DNA of 64,000 bases from Iodobacter sp025352645 (GTDB lineage: Bacteria; Pseudomonadota; Gammaproteobacteria; Burkholderiales; Chitinibacteraceae): assembly GCF_033446605.1 (NCBI RefSeq), contig NZ_JAWQUO010000001.1, positions 124,001-188,000 of the forward strand. Direction: 5' to 3'. Below the pieces are notes generated by a model. That model was not told the origin of the DNA and ran no database searches. It was given only the letters and a program-made list of their open reading frames with translations. The position numbers and the translations under genes are program-made. Below, in pieces: positions 1 to 8,374 of this stretch; positions within the stretch are counted from its first letter, which is position 1, and every line of letters begins with the position of its first letter.

Positions 1-1
1 G

Positions 2-817
2 GTGGCGATGACGCTGGATGAAGCGCACGCTGCGGTTGATTCCATGCTTTCAGACAATAAATTTGGCGACGCGGGCGCGCGCGTAGTGATTGAAGAGTGC
101 CTAGTTGGTGAAGAAGCCAGCTTTATTGTGATGGTGGATGGCAAAAATGTACTGGCTATGGCCTCCAGCCAAGATCACAAACGTCTACTAGACGGTGATG
201 AAGGTCCGAACACCGGCGGTATGGGTGCGTATAGCCCCGCACCTGTGGTGACACCCGATGTACACGCCAAAGTCATGCGTGAAGTGATTATGCCTACCGT
301 GCAGGGCATGGCGAAAGACGGCACAGTATTCACGGGCTTTTTATACGCGGGCTTGATGATAGATGCGCAGGGCAATCCTAAAGTGATCGAATACAACTGC
401 CGCTTTGGCGATCCTGAAACCCAGCCAATTATGCTGCGTTTAAAGAGTGATTTTGTCACCTTGCTGGAGCATGGTGTGAATGGCACGCTGGATCAGATCG
501 AAGCCGAGTGGGACCGCCGCGTGGCAATGGGCGTGGTAATGGCTGCGGCCAACTACCCAGAAACCCCGCGTAAAGGCGATTTAATCTCTGGCCTGCCAAC
601 CACTGCTTTAGAAGACGGCCATGTATTTCATGCGGGCACTACGCTCAATGAACAAGGTGAAGCCATCACCGCCGGTGGCCGTGTGCTCTGTGTAACCGCC
701 TTTGGCGACAGCTTTAAAATGGCGCAAAAACGCGCTTATCAAATCTTGGCAGGCGTGTCATTTGCAGGCGCACAATACCGCAGTGATATCGGCTGGCGAG
801 CGATTAGCCGTAAGTGA
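2..817 (+). CDS. purD: Phosphoribosylamine-glycine ligase, C-terminal part
   Basis: GAR synthetase joins glycine to phosphoribosylamine using ATP, the second step of purine synthesis. The reading frame is open at the left edge, so roughly the first 150 residues are missing and the GTG/ATG near position 2 is internal, not a start. The visible 271 residues hold the ATP-grasp core: the SQDHKR and GPNTGGMGAYSPAP stretches near residues 55-80 and the metal-binding FNCRFGDPETQ-like segment (here YNCRFGDPETQP) near residue 130. The C-terminal domain ends in DIGWRAI as in E. coli PurD. A hairpin terminator follows 23 bp after the stop codon, so purD ends its transcription unit. Confidence 0.95.
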   Translation: MAMTLDEAHAAVDSMLSDNKFGDAGARVVIEECLVGEEASFIVMVDGKNVLAMASSQDHKRLLDGDEGPNTGGMGAYSPAPVVTPDVHAKVMREVIMPTVQGMAKDGTVFTGFLYAGLMIDAQGNPKVIEYNCRFGDPETQPIMLRLKSDFVTLLEHGVNGTLDQIEAEWDRRVAMGVVMAAANYPETPRKGDLISGLPTTALEDGHVFHAGTTLNEQGEAITAGGRVLCVTAFGDSFKMAQKRAYQILAGVSFAGAQYRSDIGWRAISRK

Positions 818-840
818 TATTTAAATCGTTAGAGAAAAAA

Positions 841-864
841 GCCATGCTCTTGCATGGCTTTTTT
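841..864 (+). terminator. Intrinsic terminator after purD
   Basis: A 7-bp perfect stem (GCCATGC / GCATGGC) with a TCTT loop is followed by six T residues and preceded by six A residues. It lies directly downstream of purD, and the A-run makes it potentially bidirectional. Confidence 0.9.
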
Positions 865-910
865 CTTGCCCTAGGATTCTGATACAGATCAATAAATGGT
901 TGGGCTTGGA

Positions 911-969
911 TTGACGCATTATTTTGTAAGGGTGAAGATGTTGTAACAAAAACCGTTCTCATTGCCAAA
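911..969 (+). promoter_or_regulatory. Possible feoAB promoter region
   Basis: TTGACG at 911-916 is a good -35 element, with GAAGAT at 934-939 as a poor -10 after 17 bp. Between it and feoA is TTCTCATT (near 955-962), which resembles one half of a Fur box, but no full 19-bp Fur site can be read. Iron control is expected for feoAB but is only inferred here. Confidence 0.3.
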
Positions 970-972
970 ACC

Positions 973-1233
973 ATGACACTTGCTGATCTCCCTCTGAATA
1001 CCCTTGCCAGAATTCTCTCCACCCAACTTTCCCCAGATTTAACTCAGCGGCTTGCGGCTTTGGGCCTGCATGCAGAGCGCGATATCGAGGTGATTCGCCG
1101 TGGTTTTCTTGGCGGGCCTTTGCAGCTGCGTGTGGCCAGTACCGAGTTTATGCTGAGGTGGGATGATGCCCGCAAAATTATGGTTTCGGTTTTACCACAG
1201 GCAGCAGCTGATCTGATTGCGGTGGCGGTATGA
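973..1233 (+). CDS. feoA: Ferrous iron transport protein A
   Basis: This is a small cytosolic SH3-like protein that supports FeoB-mediated Fe2+ uptake. The 86 residues fit the FeoA family length (about 75-90), with the pattern LADLPLN at the N-terminus, an EVIRRGFLGGPLQLRV core and a closing beta-strand that lacks polar side chains. The gene overlaps feoB by 4 bp (ATGA), implying translational coupling. The ATG at 973 has no strong Shine-Dalgarno sequence, so the start is the least certain part. No feoC is seen downstream. Confidence 0.88.
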   Translation: MTLADLPLNTLARILSTQLSPDLTQRLAALGLHAERDIEVIRRGFLGGPLQLRVASTEFMLRWDDARKIMVSVLPQAAADLIAVAV

Positions 1234-2996
1234 AGCGCGTTGCCTTAGTGGGAATGCCGAACACCGGTAAATCAACTTTATTTAACCGCATTACCGGTGG
1301 CACGGCCCGCACGGCCAATTGGCCAGGGCTGACGGTGGAGCTGGCTTCTAGCCGGATTTTGCTGGGCGGCGCTATGGTGCAGATGATTGATCTGCCTGGG
1401 ATTTACGATTTAACGGGGGGAGCTGAGGATGAGCGGATTACTCAGACTTTCCTCAACCAAACGCCTTTAGATGCCATTTTATTGGTGCTGAATGCCACTC
1501 AGCTAGATAGACAATTGGTGTTGGCCTTGCAGCTTAAAGCCCTTGGTGCGCCGCTGATTATTGCGCTGAATATGAGCGATGAAGCCAAGCAGGCAGGGGT
1601 ACAGATTAATCTGGCAGGGCTGGCTGAAGCGCTGGGCTGCCCCGTGTTAAAAATTAGCGCTAAACATGGCAATGGTGTGGCGGAGCTAAAAGACGCGCTT
1701 AACCGGCTGATCAGTAGTCATACCCCGCAGCAAATTCAACTTAGCCATGCGCCAGAATCGCACACCCTGCACCGAGCCGAGGCGCAGCTCTACACGCGTT
1801 TTATTCAGCGCCCCGCTATTTTACCGGCAGGCCCAACGGCGCTGCTGGATCGCTGGGTGTTGCATCCCTTGCTGGGCTTGCCGCTGTTTGTACTGATGAT
1901 GTTTTTCCTTTTTCAGCTGACTTACGCCATTGGCGTGCCCTTACAAGATTTGATGAAAGGCGGTTTGGAGTGGTTTAAAACCGATATTTTACAAACAGCC
2001 ACCGCTTCTTGGCCGCCTTTCTGGTCGGGCTTTTTGGTGGATGGGGTGTTTGATGGCCTCAGTACGGTACTGACTTTTATTCCGATTATTTTCCTGTTTT
2101 TTTGTCTGATGGCGATTATCGAAGACTCAGGCTATTTCTCGCGTGCGGCTTTTATGATGGATGGCCTGATGGCGCGTCTGGGCATGGATGGCCGTGGCTT
2201 TGTGATGCTGATGATGGGCTTTGGCTGCAATGTGCCTGCGCTAATGGGCACGCGGGTGATTCGGGATAAAAAGGCGCGTTTACTGACTATGCTGGCGATT
2301 CCTTTCTCGCTGTGTTCGGCACGTTTGCAGATTTTTCTATTTTTAAGCGGCGCATTGTTTAGCCCGCTGCAAGCGCCGTGGGTGCTGTTGTCACTGTATT
2401 TTGCGAGCATTTTTATCTCTATGGGCACGGCACTCTTGCTGCGGGGGCGCTTTAAATCAACCGAGCCATTTACGCTAGAATTACCGCCTTATCGCTTCCC
2501 TGTGCTGCGGCAGATCTTCTTGCGTGGCTGGGGCGAGGCGGCGGGCTTTGTACGGCTGGCCTCAACCATGATTGTGATTGGGGTGGTCTTGGTTTGGCTG
2601 TTGAGTAATTATCCAAACCCACAGCACAGTTATTCCGCCATGATTGCTGGATTCTTTCAGCCCGTGTTGTCCCCAATTGGCATTCAGGCCGAGCTATCGA
2701 TCGCGCTGATGTTTGGTTTTGTAGCAAAAGAAGTGGTGTTGGGGGCGTTGGCGGTGATTGCTGGGCAGGATGGGCCAGCCTTGGCGCATCATTTGGCGCA
2801 AGTGCTAGACCCAGTGTCGGCATATAGCTTTATGCTATTTTCATTGACCTACGTGCCCTGTGTTTCTACTATTGCCGCCATGCGCAAGGAATCTAACAGC
2901 GTGGCGCTGACTACTTTTTCTGTGGTCTATTCTCTAGTACTGGCTTGGGTGCTGTCGTTTATCTTCTATCAGGGGGCGAGGGCGCTGGGGTTTTAA
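1230..2996 (+). CDS. feoB: Ferrous iron transporter FeoB, compact form
   Basis: This inner-membrane Fe2+ permease has an N-terminal G domain. Visible motifs are G1 GMPNTGKST (residues 8-16), G3 DLPG (54-57) and G4 NMSD (114-117), followed by two Gate-like membrane repeats containing GFGCNVPA and the second-half FGFVAKEVVLG segment. At 588 residues it is much shorter than E. coli FeoB (773). The stretch between the G domain and the first membrane helix (about residues 170-210) is too short for a full helical GDI-regulatory domain, and the C-terminal cytosolic tail is nearly absent. It is coupled to feoA by an ATGA overlap, and the next gene starts 20 bp downstream. The function is firm; the shortened regulatory part is a direct observation. 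Confidence 0.95.
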   Translation: MKRVALVGMPNTGKSTLFNRITGGTARTANWPGLTVELASSRILLGGAMVQMIDLPGIYDLTGGAEDERITQTFLNQTPLDAILLVLNATQLDRQLVLALQLKALGAPLIIALNMSDEAKQAGVQINLAGLAEALGCPVLKISAKHGNGVAELKDALNRLISSHTPQQIQLSHAPESHTLHRAEAQLYTRFIQRPAILPAGPTALLDRWVLHPLLGLPLFVLMMFFLFQLTYAIGVPLQDLMKGGLEWFKTDILQTATASWPPFWSGFLVDGVFDGLSTVLTFIPIIFLFFCLMAIIEDSGYFSRAAFMMDGLMARLGMDGRGFVMLMMGFGCNVPALMGTRVIRDKKARLLTMLAIPFSLCSARLQIFLFLSGALFSPLQAPWVLLSLYFASIFISMGTALLLRGRFKSTEPFTLELPPYRFPVLRQIFLRGWGEAAGFVRLASTMIVIGVVLVWLLSNYPNPQHSYSAMIAGFFQPVLSPIGIQAELSIALMFGFVAKEVVLGALAVIAGQDGPALAHHLAQVLDPVSAYSFMLFSLTYVPCVSTIAAMRKESNSVALTTFSVVYSLVLAWVLSFIFYQGARALGF

Positions 2997-3016
2997 ACAT
3001 TCAGCAAGGGATTTTA

Positions 3017-3973
3017 ATGAGCGATTTATTATTTCCAGACATCCAACCTCACCGCAGTGGTCGTCTTGCTGTGGATGATGTACACACCCTTTATTGGGAA
3101 GAATGTGGCAATCCCGATGGCGTACCAGTGCTGTTTTTGCACGGCGGCCCCGGCGGTGGGACTTCACCGATGCACCGGCGTTTTTTTGATCCAGCGCATT
3201 ATCGTATCGTGTTATTTGATCAGCGCGGCGCTGGGCAATCCACGCCTTTGGGGGAGTATCGCAATAACACCACCGCTCATTTAATCGCCGATATTGAAGT
3301 TTTGCGCCAGATGCTGGATGTGCAGCAGTGGCTGGTGTTTGGCGGTTCTTGGGGATCAACCCTTGCGTTGGCCTATGGTGAGGCGCATCCCGAGGCGTGT
3401 TTGGGCTTTATCTTGCGTGGGATATTTCTCTGCACCAAGGCCGAGGTGGATTGGTTTGTGAATGGCATTGGCCATTTTTACCCAGAAGTCCACGCTGAAT
3501 TTGTTGCACAGGTGCCAGAAGCTGGGCGGGGAAATCTACTGGAAGCCTATAGTCAGCAGCTCTTTAATGACGACCCCGCCGTTTATTTACCCGCTGCCCG
3601 TGCGTGGAGCCGCTATGAAGGCAGCTGCCTATTTTTAGAGCCGCAAAGCAGCACCATTGCTCAGTTTGAAACCGATGCCGTTTGTACCAGCTTAGGCCGC
3701 CTTGAGGCGCACTATATGCGCTATGGCGCGTTTATGGATGAAGACCAGTTGGTGCAGCAGGTAGGCAAGATTCGCCATCTGCCAGCGGTGATTATCCAAG
3801 GGCGTTACGATGTAATTTGCCCGCCCAAATCGGCTTATCGCCTGCATCAAGCTTGGCCTGAGTCCACTTTGCATATCATCCCCGATGCGGGTCATGCCGC
3901 AATGGAGCCAGGGACTGCTACGGCATTAATGAAAGCGACTGAGGAATTTAAATTGCAGGGGAAGTTTTCTTAA
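3017..3973 (+). CDS. pip: Proline iminopeptidase
   Basis: This alpha/beta-hydrolase (peptidase family S33) removes N-terminal proline from peptides in the cytoplasm. The ATG at 3017 is preceded by AAGGG and gives 318 residues, the usual length; an in-frame upstream start at 2945 would run back into feoB and lacks support. The oxyanion-hole motif HGGPGG is at residues 42-47, and the nucleophile elbow GGSWGS places Ser111. Asp265 (GRYD) and His293 (DAGH) complete the triad. It begins 20 bp after feoB, so it may be cotranscribed, although no functional link to iron uptake is known to me. Confidence 0.93.
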   Translation: MSDLLFPDIQPHRSGRLAVDDVHTLYWEECGNPDGVPVLFLHGGPGGGTSPMHRRFFDPAHYRIVLFDQRGAGQSTPLGEYRNNTTAHLIADIEVLRQMLDVQQWLVFGGSWGSTLALAYGEAHPEACLGFILRGIFLCTKAEVDWFVNGIGHFYPEVHAEFVAQVPEAGRGNLLEAYSQQLFNDDPAVYLPAARAWSRYEGSCLFLEPQSSTIAQFETDAVCTSLGRLEAHYMRYGAFMDEDQLVQQVGKIRHLPAVIIQGRYDVICPPKSAYRLHQAWPESTLHIIPDAGHAAMEPGTATALMKATEEFKLQGKFS

Positions 3974-4091
3974 AAGGGATGGTGCTCTGGGGTGAGTTTT
4001 TTGTTCGTAGCAGTGAATCAAAGGCAAAAAGAGCTTAAGACCTTTTTAGTGCCTTCGGCACGTTGATTTTGGTGCGGACGTCCCGCTGGAC

Positions 4092-4253
4092 CTTCCTTTC
4101 TTGCGCGGCCAAGAAAGGAAGCGAAAGAAGGCCGCCCCTAAAACACGAAGGCCCCTCGCTGCGGACAGCGGCGTTGTGTCAACTCGCTTCGCTCAAACAC
4201 GAATTGACGACTACCCCGCCCCGCTTGTTCCTCGCTCGGCGTGTTTTCAGGGG
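4092..4253 (+). repeat. Structured intergenic element with nested inverted repeats
   Basis: A perfect 12-bp inverted repeat (CTTCCTTTCTTG at 4092-4103, CAAGAAAGGAAG at 4110-4121) is followed by a second pair about 90 bp apart (CCCCTAAAACACG at 4135-4147 and CGTGTTTTCAGGGG at 4240-4253). A short GTGCC-TTC-GGCAC hairpin lies just upstream at 4051-4063. The region is GC-rich compared with the neighbouring AT-rich spacer, and its translation has no protein-like conservation signal. It looks like a dispersed repeat or structured RNA, but copy number cannot be judged from one window. Confidence 0.5.
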
Positions 4254-4320
4254 ACTTTTAAAAGCCCCGCGCAACGAGTCGCGATGTAAATCCAGTCGCC
4301 TAAATTTGAAAATGCTCAAA

Positions 4321-4391
4321 CCTCAACCTCAACCTCAACCTCAACCTCAACCTCAACCTCAAACCTCAAACCTCAAACCTCAAACCTCAAA
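4321..4391 (+). repeat. Minisatellite: CCTCAA x6 then CCTCAAA x5
   Basis: Six exact 6-bp units (4321-4356) pass directly into five exact 7-bp units (4357-4391) that differ by one added A. The array is in the non-coding gap between the convergent genes pip and xerC. In frame it would encode a Pro-Gln run, but no supported gene covers it. Confidence 0.95.
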
Positions 4392-4419
4392 GCAAACAGT
4401 TTGTTTTCCCTTTGTTTTT

Positions 4420-4454
4420 CTCCGTGAAACTCCGCGTTCTCCGTGCACTCCGTG
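4420..4454 (+). repeat. CTCCGYG heptamer repeats with 9-10 bp period
   Basis: Four heptamers CTCCGTG, CTCCGCG, CTCCGTG and CTCCGTG begin at 4420, 4430, 4439 and 4448. Related pairs with the same 9-bp spacing occur at 8375-8390 (minus strand) and 11168-11183. All three lie between genes. Confidence 0.6.
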
Positions 4455-4491
4455 TTTCAAGATTTGGGTTTGGGTTTACCCAACAACAAAA

Positions 4492-5478
4492 CTACTTCTC
4501 TTCTTTATCCTCAGGCTTTTTAGCTCTTGGGTGAGTTCGGTCGTATTCTTGTGATAGATGTTGGTAATCAAGGTGGGTATAGACTTGGGTGGTGGCGATG
4601 CTGGCGTGGCCGAGCAGCTCTTGCACGGCGCGTAAATCGTGTGAGCTTTGTAGTAAATGGCTGGCGCAGCTATGGCGCAGTTTGTGGGGGTAGAGTGGCT
4701 CCTTGATATTGAGTTTGGTTTCCCAATATTTAATCCGCAGTTGCACCGCGCGGGTGCTGAGCGTGCCGCCATTTTTGCCCACAAAAACCGTATTATCTTT
4801 GGGGCTTAGCTTGGGGCGCTCGAGCAGCCAGCGGCGGATTGCTTCGCAAGCCACGCTGCCTACCGGTACTTGCCGAGTCTTGCCGCCTTTCCCCGTGACC
4901 ACCGCCATGCCGTGGTTTAAATCTAAATCAAGTAAGTTAATCGATACCAATTCAGCCACCCGCAGGCCAGAAGAGTAAGCCAGCTCAAAGATGGCTTTAT
5001 CGCGGCAAGCTAGGATTTCCTCATCGGGCATGTTTTCTAAAAAGCCCGATGTATCGTCAATGGTCATCGCGGCAGGGAGTTTCTTTGCGGTTTTGGGCGG
5101 CTTTACGCCATCAGCGGGGTTCATGGGCCAGTGAAAATCTCGGCACATGAGGCGATAAAATGTGCGCCATGTAGAAAGGGTGCGGGCAATGGTTCTGGCC
5201 GATAAGCTGCGGCTGGTAAGCTTACGCACATAACCACGAATTTCCTTAGGCGTGAGCGCTGCTAAATCATGGCCAACGGCACATTCCAATAAGGTGGCCA
5301 TATCGCGCTGGTAGGCGGCCCGTGTATGCTCGCCCGCGCCTTTTTCCCCTTCTAAATATTGGACAAAGTGCAGGAGCATGGCTTGTTTGACGCGGAGTTG
5401 TTCTGCGTTTTCATCCGCTAGTATGCTAGTGGTGTCTTCCCTGCTTAGCGGAATAAGACGCTCCGTGGTGGCTTGCAT
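4492..5478 (-). CDS. xerC: Tyrosine recombinase XerC
   Basis: XerC is the site-specific recombinase that, with XerD, resolves chromosome dimers at dif. The 328-residue protein has an N-terminal SAM-like core-binding domain (about 30-115) and a catalytic domain with Arg in SSGLRVAEL, Lys in GKGGKTR, His265-x-x-Arg268 (PHKLRHS), His291 (LGHAS) and nucleophile Tyr300 (QVYTHLD). The chosen ATG overlaps the stop of the upstream DUF484 gene by one base (TGATG); a GTG one codon earlier is possible. The dapF-DUF484-xerC order is the conserved proteobacterial one, which favours XerC over XerD or a mobile-element integrase. Confidence 0.93.
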   Translation of the reverse strand: MQATTERLIPLSREDTTSILADENAEQLRVKQAMLLHFVQYLEGEKGAGEHTRAAYQRDMATLLECAVGHDLAALTPKEIRGYVRKLTSRSLSARTIARTLSTWRTFYRLMCRDFHWPMNPADGVKPPKTAKKLPAAMTIDDTSGFLENMPDEEILACRDKAIFELAYSSGLRVAELVSINLLDLDLNHGMAVVTGKGGKTRQVPVGSVACEAIRRWLLERPKLSPKDNTVFVGKNGGTLSTRAVQLRIKYWETKLNIKEPLYPHKLRHSCASHLLQSSHDLRAVQELLGHASIATTQVYTHLDYQHLSQEYDRTHPRAKKPEDKEEK

Positions 5479-6173
5479 CACACTTCTTCAGTTAGCAGCA
5501 TGGGCTCGTCATTTGGCTCAAACTGAGGCACGGCACGGCGAATAGATGCGGAGACTAAATCAGATAGGCGCTGCAAATACAGCGTGCCCATATCAGGGTA
5601 AAAGCGTTCAATATCTTCGCTGGCCATCACCAGTATGCCAAATGGCTCGCCGCTACCAATGCGCAGCGCAAACTGAGCGAAGGATTTTAACGTGTTGGCT
5701 TCGCATTCAAACCATGCTTGTACTTCATCGGTTACATAGGGGCCGCAGTAAGGCGACACCAAGTTCTGCGCCAGTTTTTGTACCGCCTCGCCAACGGGGG
5801 CAAATTCGCGCAGATTACAATCGCTATCTAGCCACAGCCGCAGCGCAATATGCGGCACGCCAAAGCGGTGCTGCAGATGGTATTCCAGTGTGCCTATCAT
5901 GCTGGCCAGATCGTCGGCTTGCATCAAACTAACGCTAAGTTGGTGCAGTTTTTCAGATATATGATCGTTTTCTTCACCAAACTGCAGCAGATCGCCTAGG
6001 CGCAGCTCAAGCGAGCGATTTTTTTCACGTAAGGTGAGTAGCTGCCGTTCCGCCAGCGAAATCGCTTGGCCACGGTGGCTGTGAGGCACGTAAATTTGCG
6101 CCAGCTCGTCGGCGTATTGATCAAAAAATGCGGGGTTGTCTTTAAGCCAAGCGACAATTTCATTGGGCTGCAT
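5478..6173 (-). CDS. DUF484 family protein
   Basis: The 231-residue protein belongs to the DUF484 family, the usual partner between dapF and xerC in gamma- and betaproteobacteria (E. coli YigA). The N-terminus (VAWLKDNPAFFDQYADEL) is the family signature, followed by a coiled-coil-like stretch (about residues 35-75) and a GAF-like domain (about 80-215). The ATG at 6173 is chosen because GGAG lies 8 bp upstream; an earlier in-frame codon at 6209 would overlap dapF by 50 bp. It overlaps dapF by 14 bp and xerC by 1 bp, so the three genes are probably translated from one message. The molecular role is not established. Confidence 0.88.
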   Translation of the reverse strand: MQPNEIVAWLKDNPAFFDQYADELAQIYVPHSHRGQAISLAERQLLTLREKNRSLELRLGDLLQFGEENDHISEKLHQLSVSLMQADDLASMIGTLEYHLQHRFGVPHIALRLWLDSDCNLREFAPVGEAVQKLAQNLVSPYCGPYVTDEVQAWFECEANTLKSFAQFALRIGSGEPFGILVMASEDIERFYPDMGTLYLQRLSDLVSASIRRAVPQFEPNDEPMLLTEEV

Positions 6174-7017
6174 ATTGTTCTCCAAGGTTGCCAAGGCTGA
6201 TCTCACCATTAAATACCGTTACCGCAGGGCCGCTCATCCAAACTGCTTCGCCTGTTTGCCAGCTAATAGTCAGCTCACCGCCATGGGTGATCACACGAAC
6301 ACTGGGGTTGAGTAAGCCACGGCGAATACCTGCCACGACAGCCGCGCAAGCGCCTGTGCCACATGCTAGGGTTTCGCCTGCTGCGCGTTCAAATACCCGT
6401 AGTTTAATTTGGTCTCGATTCACGATTTGCATAAAGCCGACGTTAACCTTGGCTGGGAAGCGCGCATGCGTTTCAATTTTGGGGCCAAGGCTGGCAACAG
6501 GGGCGGTTTCTACATCGCTGACTACTTGTACGGCATGCGGGTTGCCCATCGATACCACGCTGATATCAATACTCTGCCCATCTACATCTAGCGGATGAAT
6601 GATTAGATCTGCATCGCTGATAAAGGGGATTGCTGCTGGGGCAAATTGCGGCACGCCCATATTCACCGTAACATTGCCATTGTCCTCTAGACGCGGGTAA
6701 ATCACCCCTCGCGCGGTGCTGACGGCAATTTCACGTTTATGGCTTAGGCCTTTATCAAACACAAAACGGGCAAAACAGCGTGCGCCATTGCCGCATTGCT
6801 CTACTTCACTGCCATCATTATTAAAAATGCGGTAGCTAAAGTCGATATCGGGCAGATTGGAGGCTTCTACTAATAAAAGCTGATCAAAACCAATGCCAAA
6901 ATGCCGATCGCCTAATTGCTGGATGGTGGTGCTATCTAGCTGGATGTCTTGATTGACCCCATCAATCACCATAAAGTCATTACCCAGACCTTGCATTTTA
7001 GTGAACTGAATTTTCAT
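6160..7017 (-). CDS. dapF: Diaminopimelate epimerase
   Basis: DapF converts LL- to meso-diaminopimelate without a cofactor, supplying lysine and peptidoglycan synthesis. The 285 residues show both catalytic cysteines in their expected settings: Cys75 in EQCGNGARC and Cys219 in ACGTGAC. The N-terminal MQGLGNDF motif and a GNPHAV motif (158-163) are also present. It is first in the dapF-DUF484-xerC run on the minus strand. Nothing is truncated or missing. Confidence 0.97.
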   Translation of the reverse strand: MKIQFTKMQGLGNDFMVIDGVNQDIQLDSTTIQQLGDRHFGIGFDQLLLVEASNLPDIDFSYRIFNNDGSEVEQCGNGARCFARFVFDKGLSHKREIAVSTARGVIYPRLEDNGNVTVNMGVPQFAPAAIPFISDADLIIHPLDVDGQSIDISVVSMGNPHAVQVVSDVETAPVASLGPKIETHARFPAKVNVGFMQIVNRDQIKLRVFERAAGETLACGTGACAAVVAGIRRGLLNPSVRVITHGGELTISWQTGEAVWMSGPAVTVFNGEISLGNLGEQYAAQ

Positions 7018-7151
7018 ATTACTGGCGCGCCGCTGAATGATTTTACTAAAGGTAAACGGTGCAGAAGTTTATGGCAATCCATTACTCACATTCCTTAATG
7101 CATTTAGATCTAAATCGTTAAAGATTTAGGATTTTCTGCGCAATATCAGCG

Positions 7152-7919
7152 TTAAGGTATTTTCCTACGCGCCTTAAACGCAAATAGCCAGTACTCGTCT
7201 GGGTGAGGGCAAAGCTCGATCAGGTCTTGCTCGGCAAGGCCACGTAAGCGCCACATGGCGAGCACATCGCTGCGAAAAAAATCGCTGCTGGTGGATATCC
7301 AGCGGCTAGCAATCTCGCTGCAAGGTAGATAGTTTTCTTCGATAAGTGCCAGCATTTCTGCATCAAGTGCGGTTTGGGTGTGGTGGTGAAAGCTGCTGCC
7401 GTTCCAGCCGCGAAAGGCGCTGGGCTGCTGGCGGATGGCTTGCCATTCGCTGGCTAATTCTTGCAGCAAGGCAGGTGATAGCGTTTGGCTGTTGGTGGCT
7501 TGAATAATGGGCAGTGGCATTAGGCTGAGTGGCACTTGCCCTGCAATATAGCTGTTTAGCCCCGTGCTATCAGGCGAGAGGAGTTTAAAAGTTTGTTGGG
7601 TTTTATAGCGCCACCACGCCAATCTGCGCAGTAAAAGTGCCTCACCGCATGAGTTCCCTATCCATAGAGTGAGATCTGCGGGCAGAGAGGCAAGCTGGGC
7701 GTTGCCAGCGGGCAGCACATCGTTAAAATCAAAGCTGGATTGCGGGAATACTGCGTCCCAAAAATGCACTCTGGCCGCTGGGTAGGCGTCATCAATATCG
7801 ATCAGCGGCCCAACGGCTAGATCATCGCGGTGGATGCGGATATCGGCATAGGGGCCTAGGCTGATTCGTAGTAGGTCTGCAGCGCAATCGCCTAAGACCA
7901 GATGGCAGCTCACAGGCAT
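7152..7919 (-). CDS. DUF1835/DUF3658 domain protein
   Basis: This 255-residue protein starts with a DUF1835-like segment (HLVLGDCAADLLR, then RDDLAVGPL and a W-x-A motif, residues 5-60). It ends with a region resembling DUF3658, with a winged-helix-like part (ALIEENYLPCSEIASRW) and an RLRGLAEQDLIEL stretch. The function is unknown. Its start overlaps the end of the CoA-binding protein gene by 10 bp, so the two are probably coexpressed. The domain assignment rests on remembered motif patterns and would need a profile search to confirm. Confidence 0.7.
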   Translation of the reverse strand: MPVSCHLVLGDCAADLLRISLGPYADIRIHRDDLAVGPLIDIDDAYPAARVHFWDAVFPQSSFDFNDVLPAGNAQLASLPADLTLWIGNSCGEALLLRRLAWWRYKTQQTFKLLSPDSTGLNSYIAGQVPLSLMPLPIIQATNSQTLSPALLQELASEWQAIRQQPSAFRGWNGSSFHHHTQTALDAEMLALIEENYLPCSEIASRWISTSSDFFRSDVLAMWRLRGLAEQDLIELCPHPDEYWLFAFKARRKIP

Positions 7920-8326
7920 AGCTGTAGATATTCAATCTTGATACAGCGATTCATCACCACAAACAAGCCCGCCGCCTTGGCGCGTAATGCTGCGGCTTCA
8001 TTAATAATGCCGAGTTGAATCCAGATTGCGGGGATTTGCAACTGGATGGCCTCATCCACAATGGCATCAATTTGATCGCTGGCCCGAAACACATTCACTA
8101 AGTCTACTTTCCCTGGGATATCGCTAAGGCTGGCGTAGGCGGTTTCGCCCAATACGCTTTCGGTATAAGGGCGCACGGGAATAATATGAAAGCCGGCTTT
8201 TTGCATGATGGTAGACACGCCAAAGCTAGGCCGATCAGGCTTGGGTGATAGGCCGACTACAGCGATGTGGTGAATGTTTAGTAGAAACTCACGAATTTCG
8301 TCATCACTAGGGTTTTGGAAGGACAT
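7910..8326 (-). CDS. CoA-binding protein (YccU-type)
   Basis: This is a single-domain Rossmann-fold protein of the CoA_binding_2 family, 138 residues. Visible features are the nucleotide-binding IAVVGLSPKPDRPS motif (about 21-34), GFHIIPVRP (45-53) and the end pattern GLFVVMNRCIKIE with the family cysteine. E. coli YccU is the nearest well-known relative; the cellular role is not settled. It precedes and overlaps the DUF1835 gene. A 161-bp gap upstream contains repeat sequences. Confidence 0.88.
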   Translation of the reverse strand: MSFQNPSDDEIREFLLNIHHIAVVGLSPKPDRPSFGVSTIMQKAGFHIIPVRPYTESVLGETAYASLSDIPGKVDLVNVFRASDQIDAIVDEAIQLQIPAIWIQLGIINEAAALRAKAAGLFVVMNRCIKIEYLQLCL

Positions 8327-8374
8327 GAGAGAATCCTCTGTAGATTGGGTTCTTATTTTTTAAAAATATGTGAC

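Noticed and set aside
940..970. Full Fur box before feoA
   Set aside because: Only a half-site-like TTCTCATT is present; no 19-bp palindrome can be aligned.
4321..4391. Possible CRISPR array
   Set aside because: Units are 6-7 bp without spacers, and no cas genes are near; it is a simple minisatellite.
4063..4554. Plus-strand open frame of 163 codons with a Pro-Gln repeat
   Set aside because: The repeat is the translation of the CCTCAA minisatellite, the frame crosses structured repeats and the 3' end of xerC, and no ribosome site or family match is visible.
4492..5478. Integrase of a mobile element
   Set aside because: The dapF-DUF484-xerC context and full conservation of catalytic residues identify housekeeping XerC.
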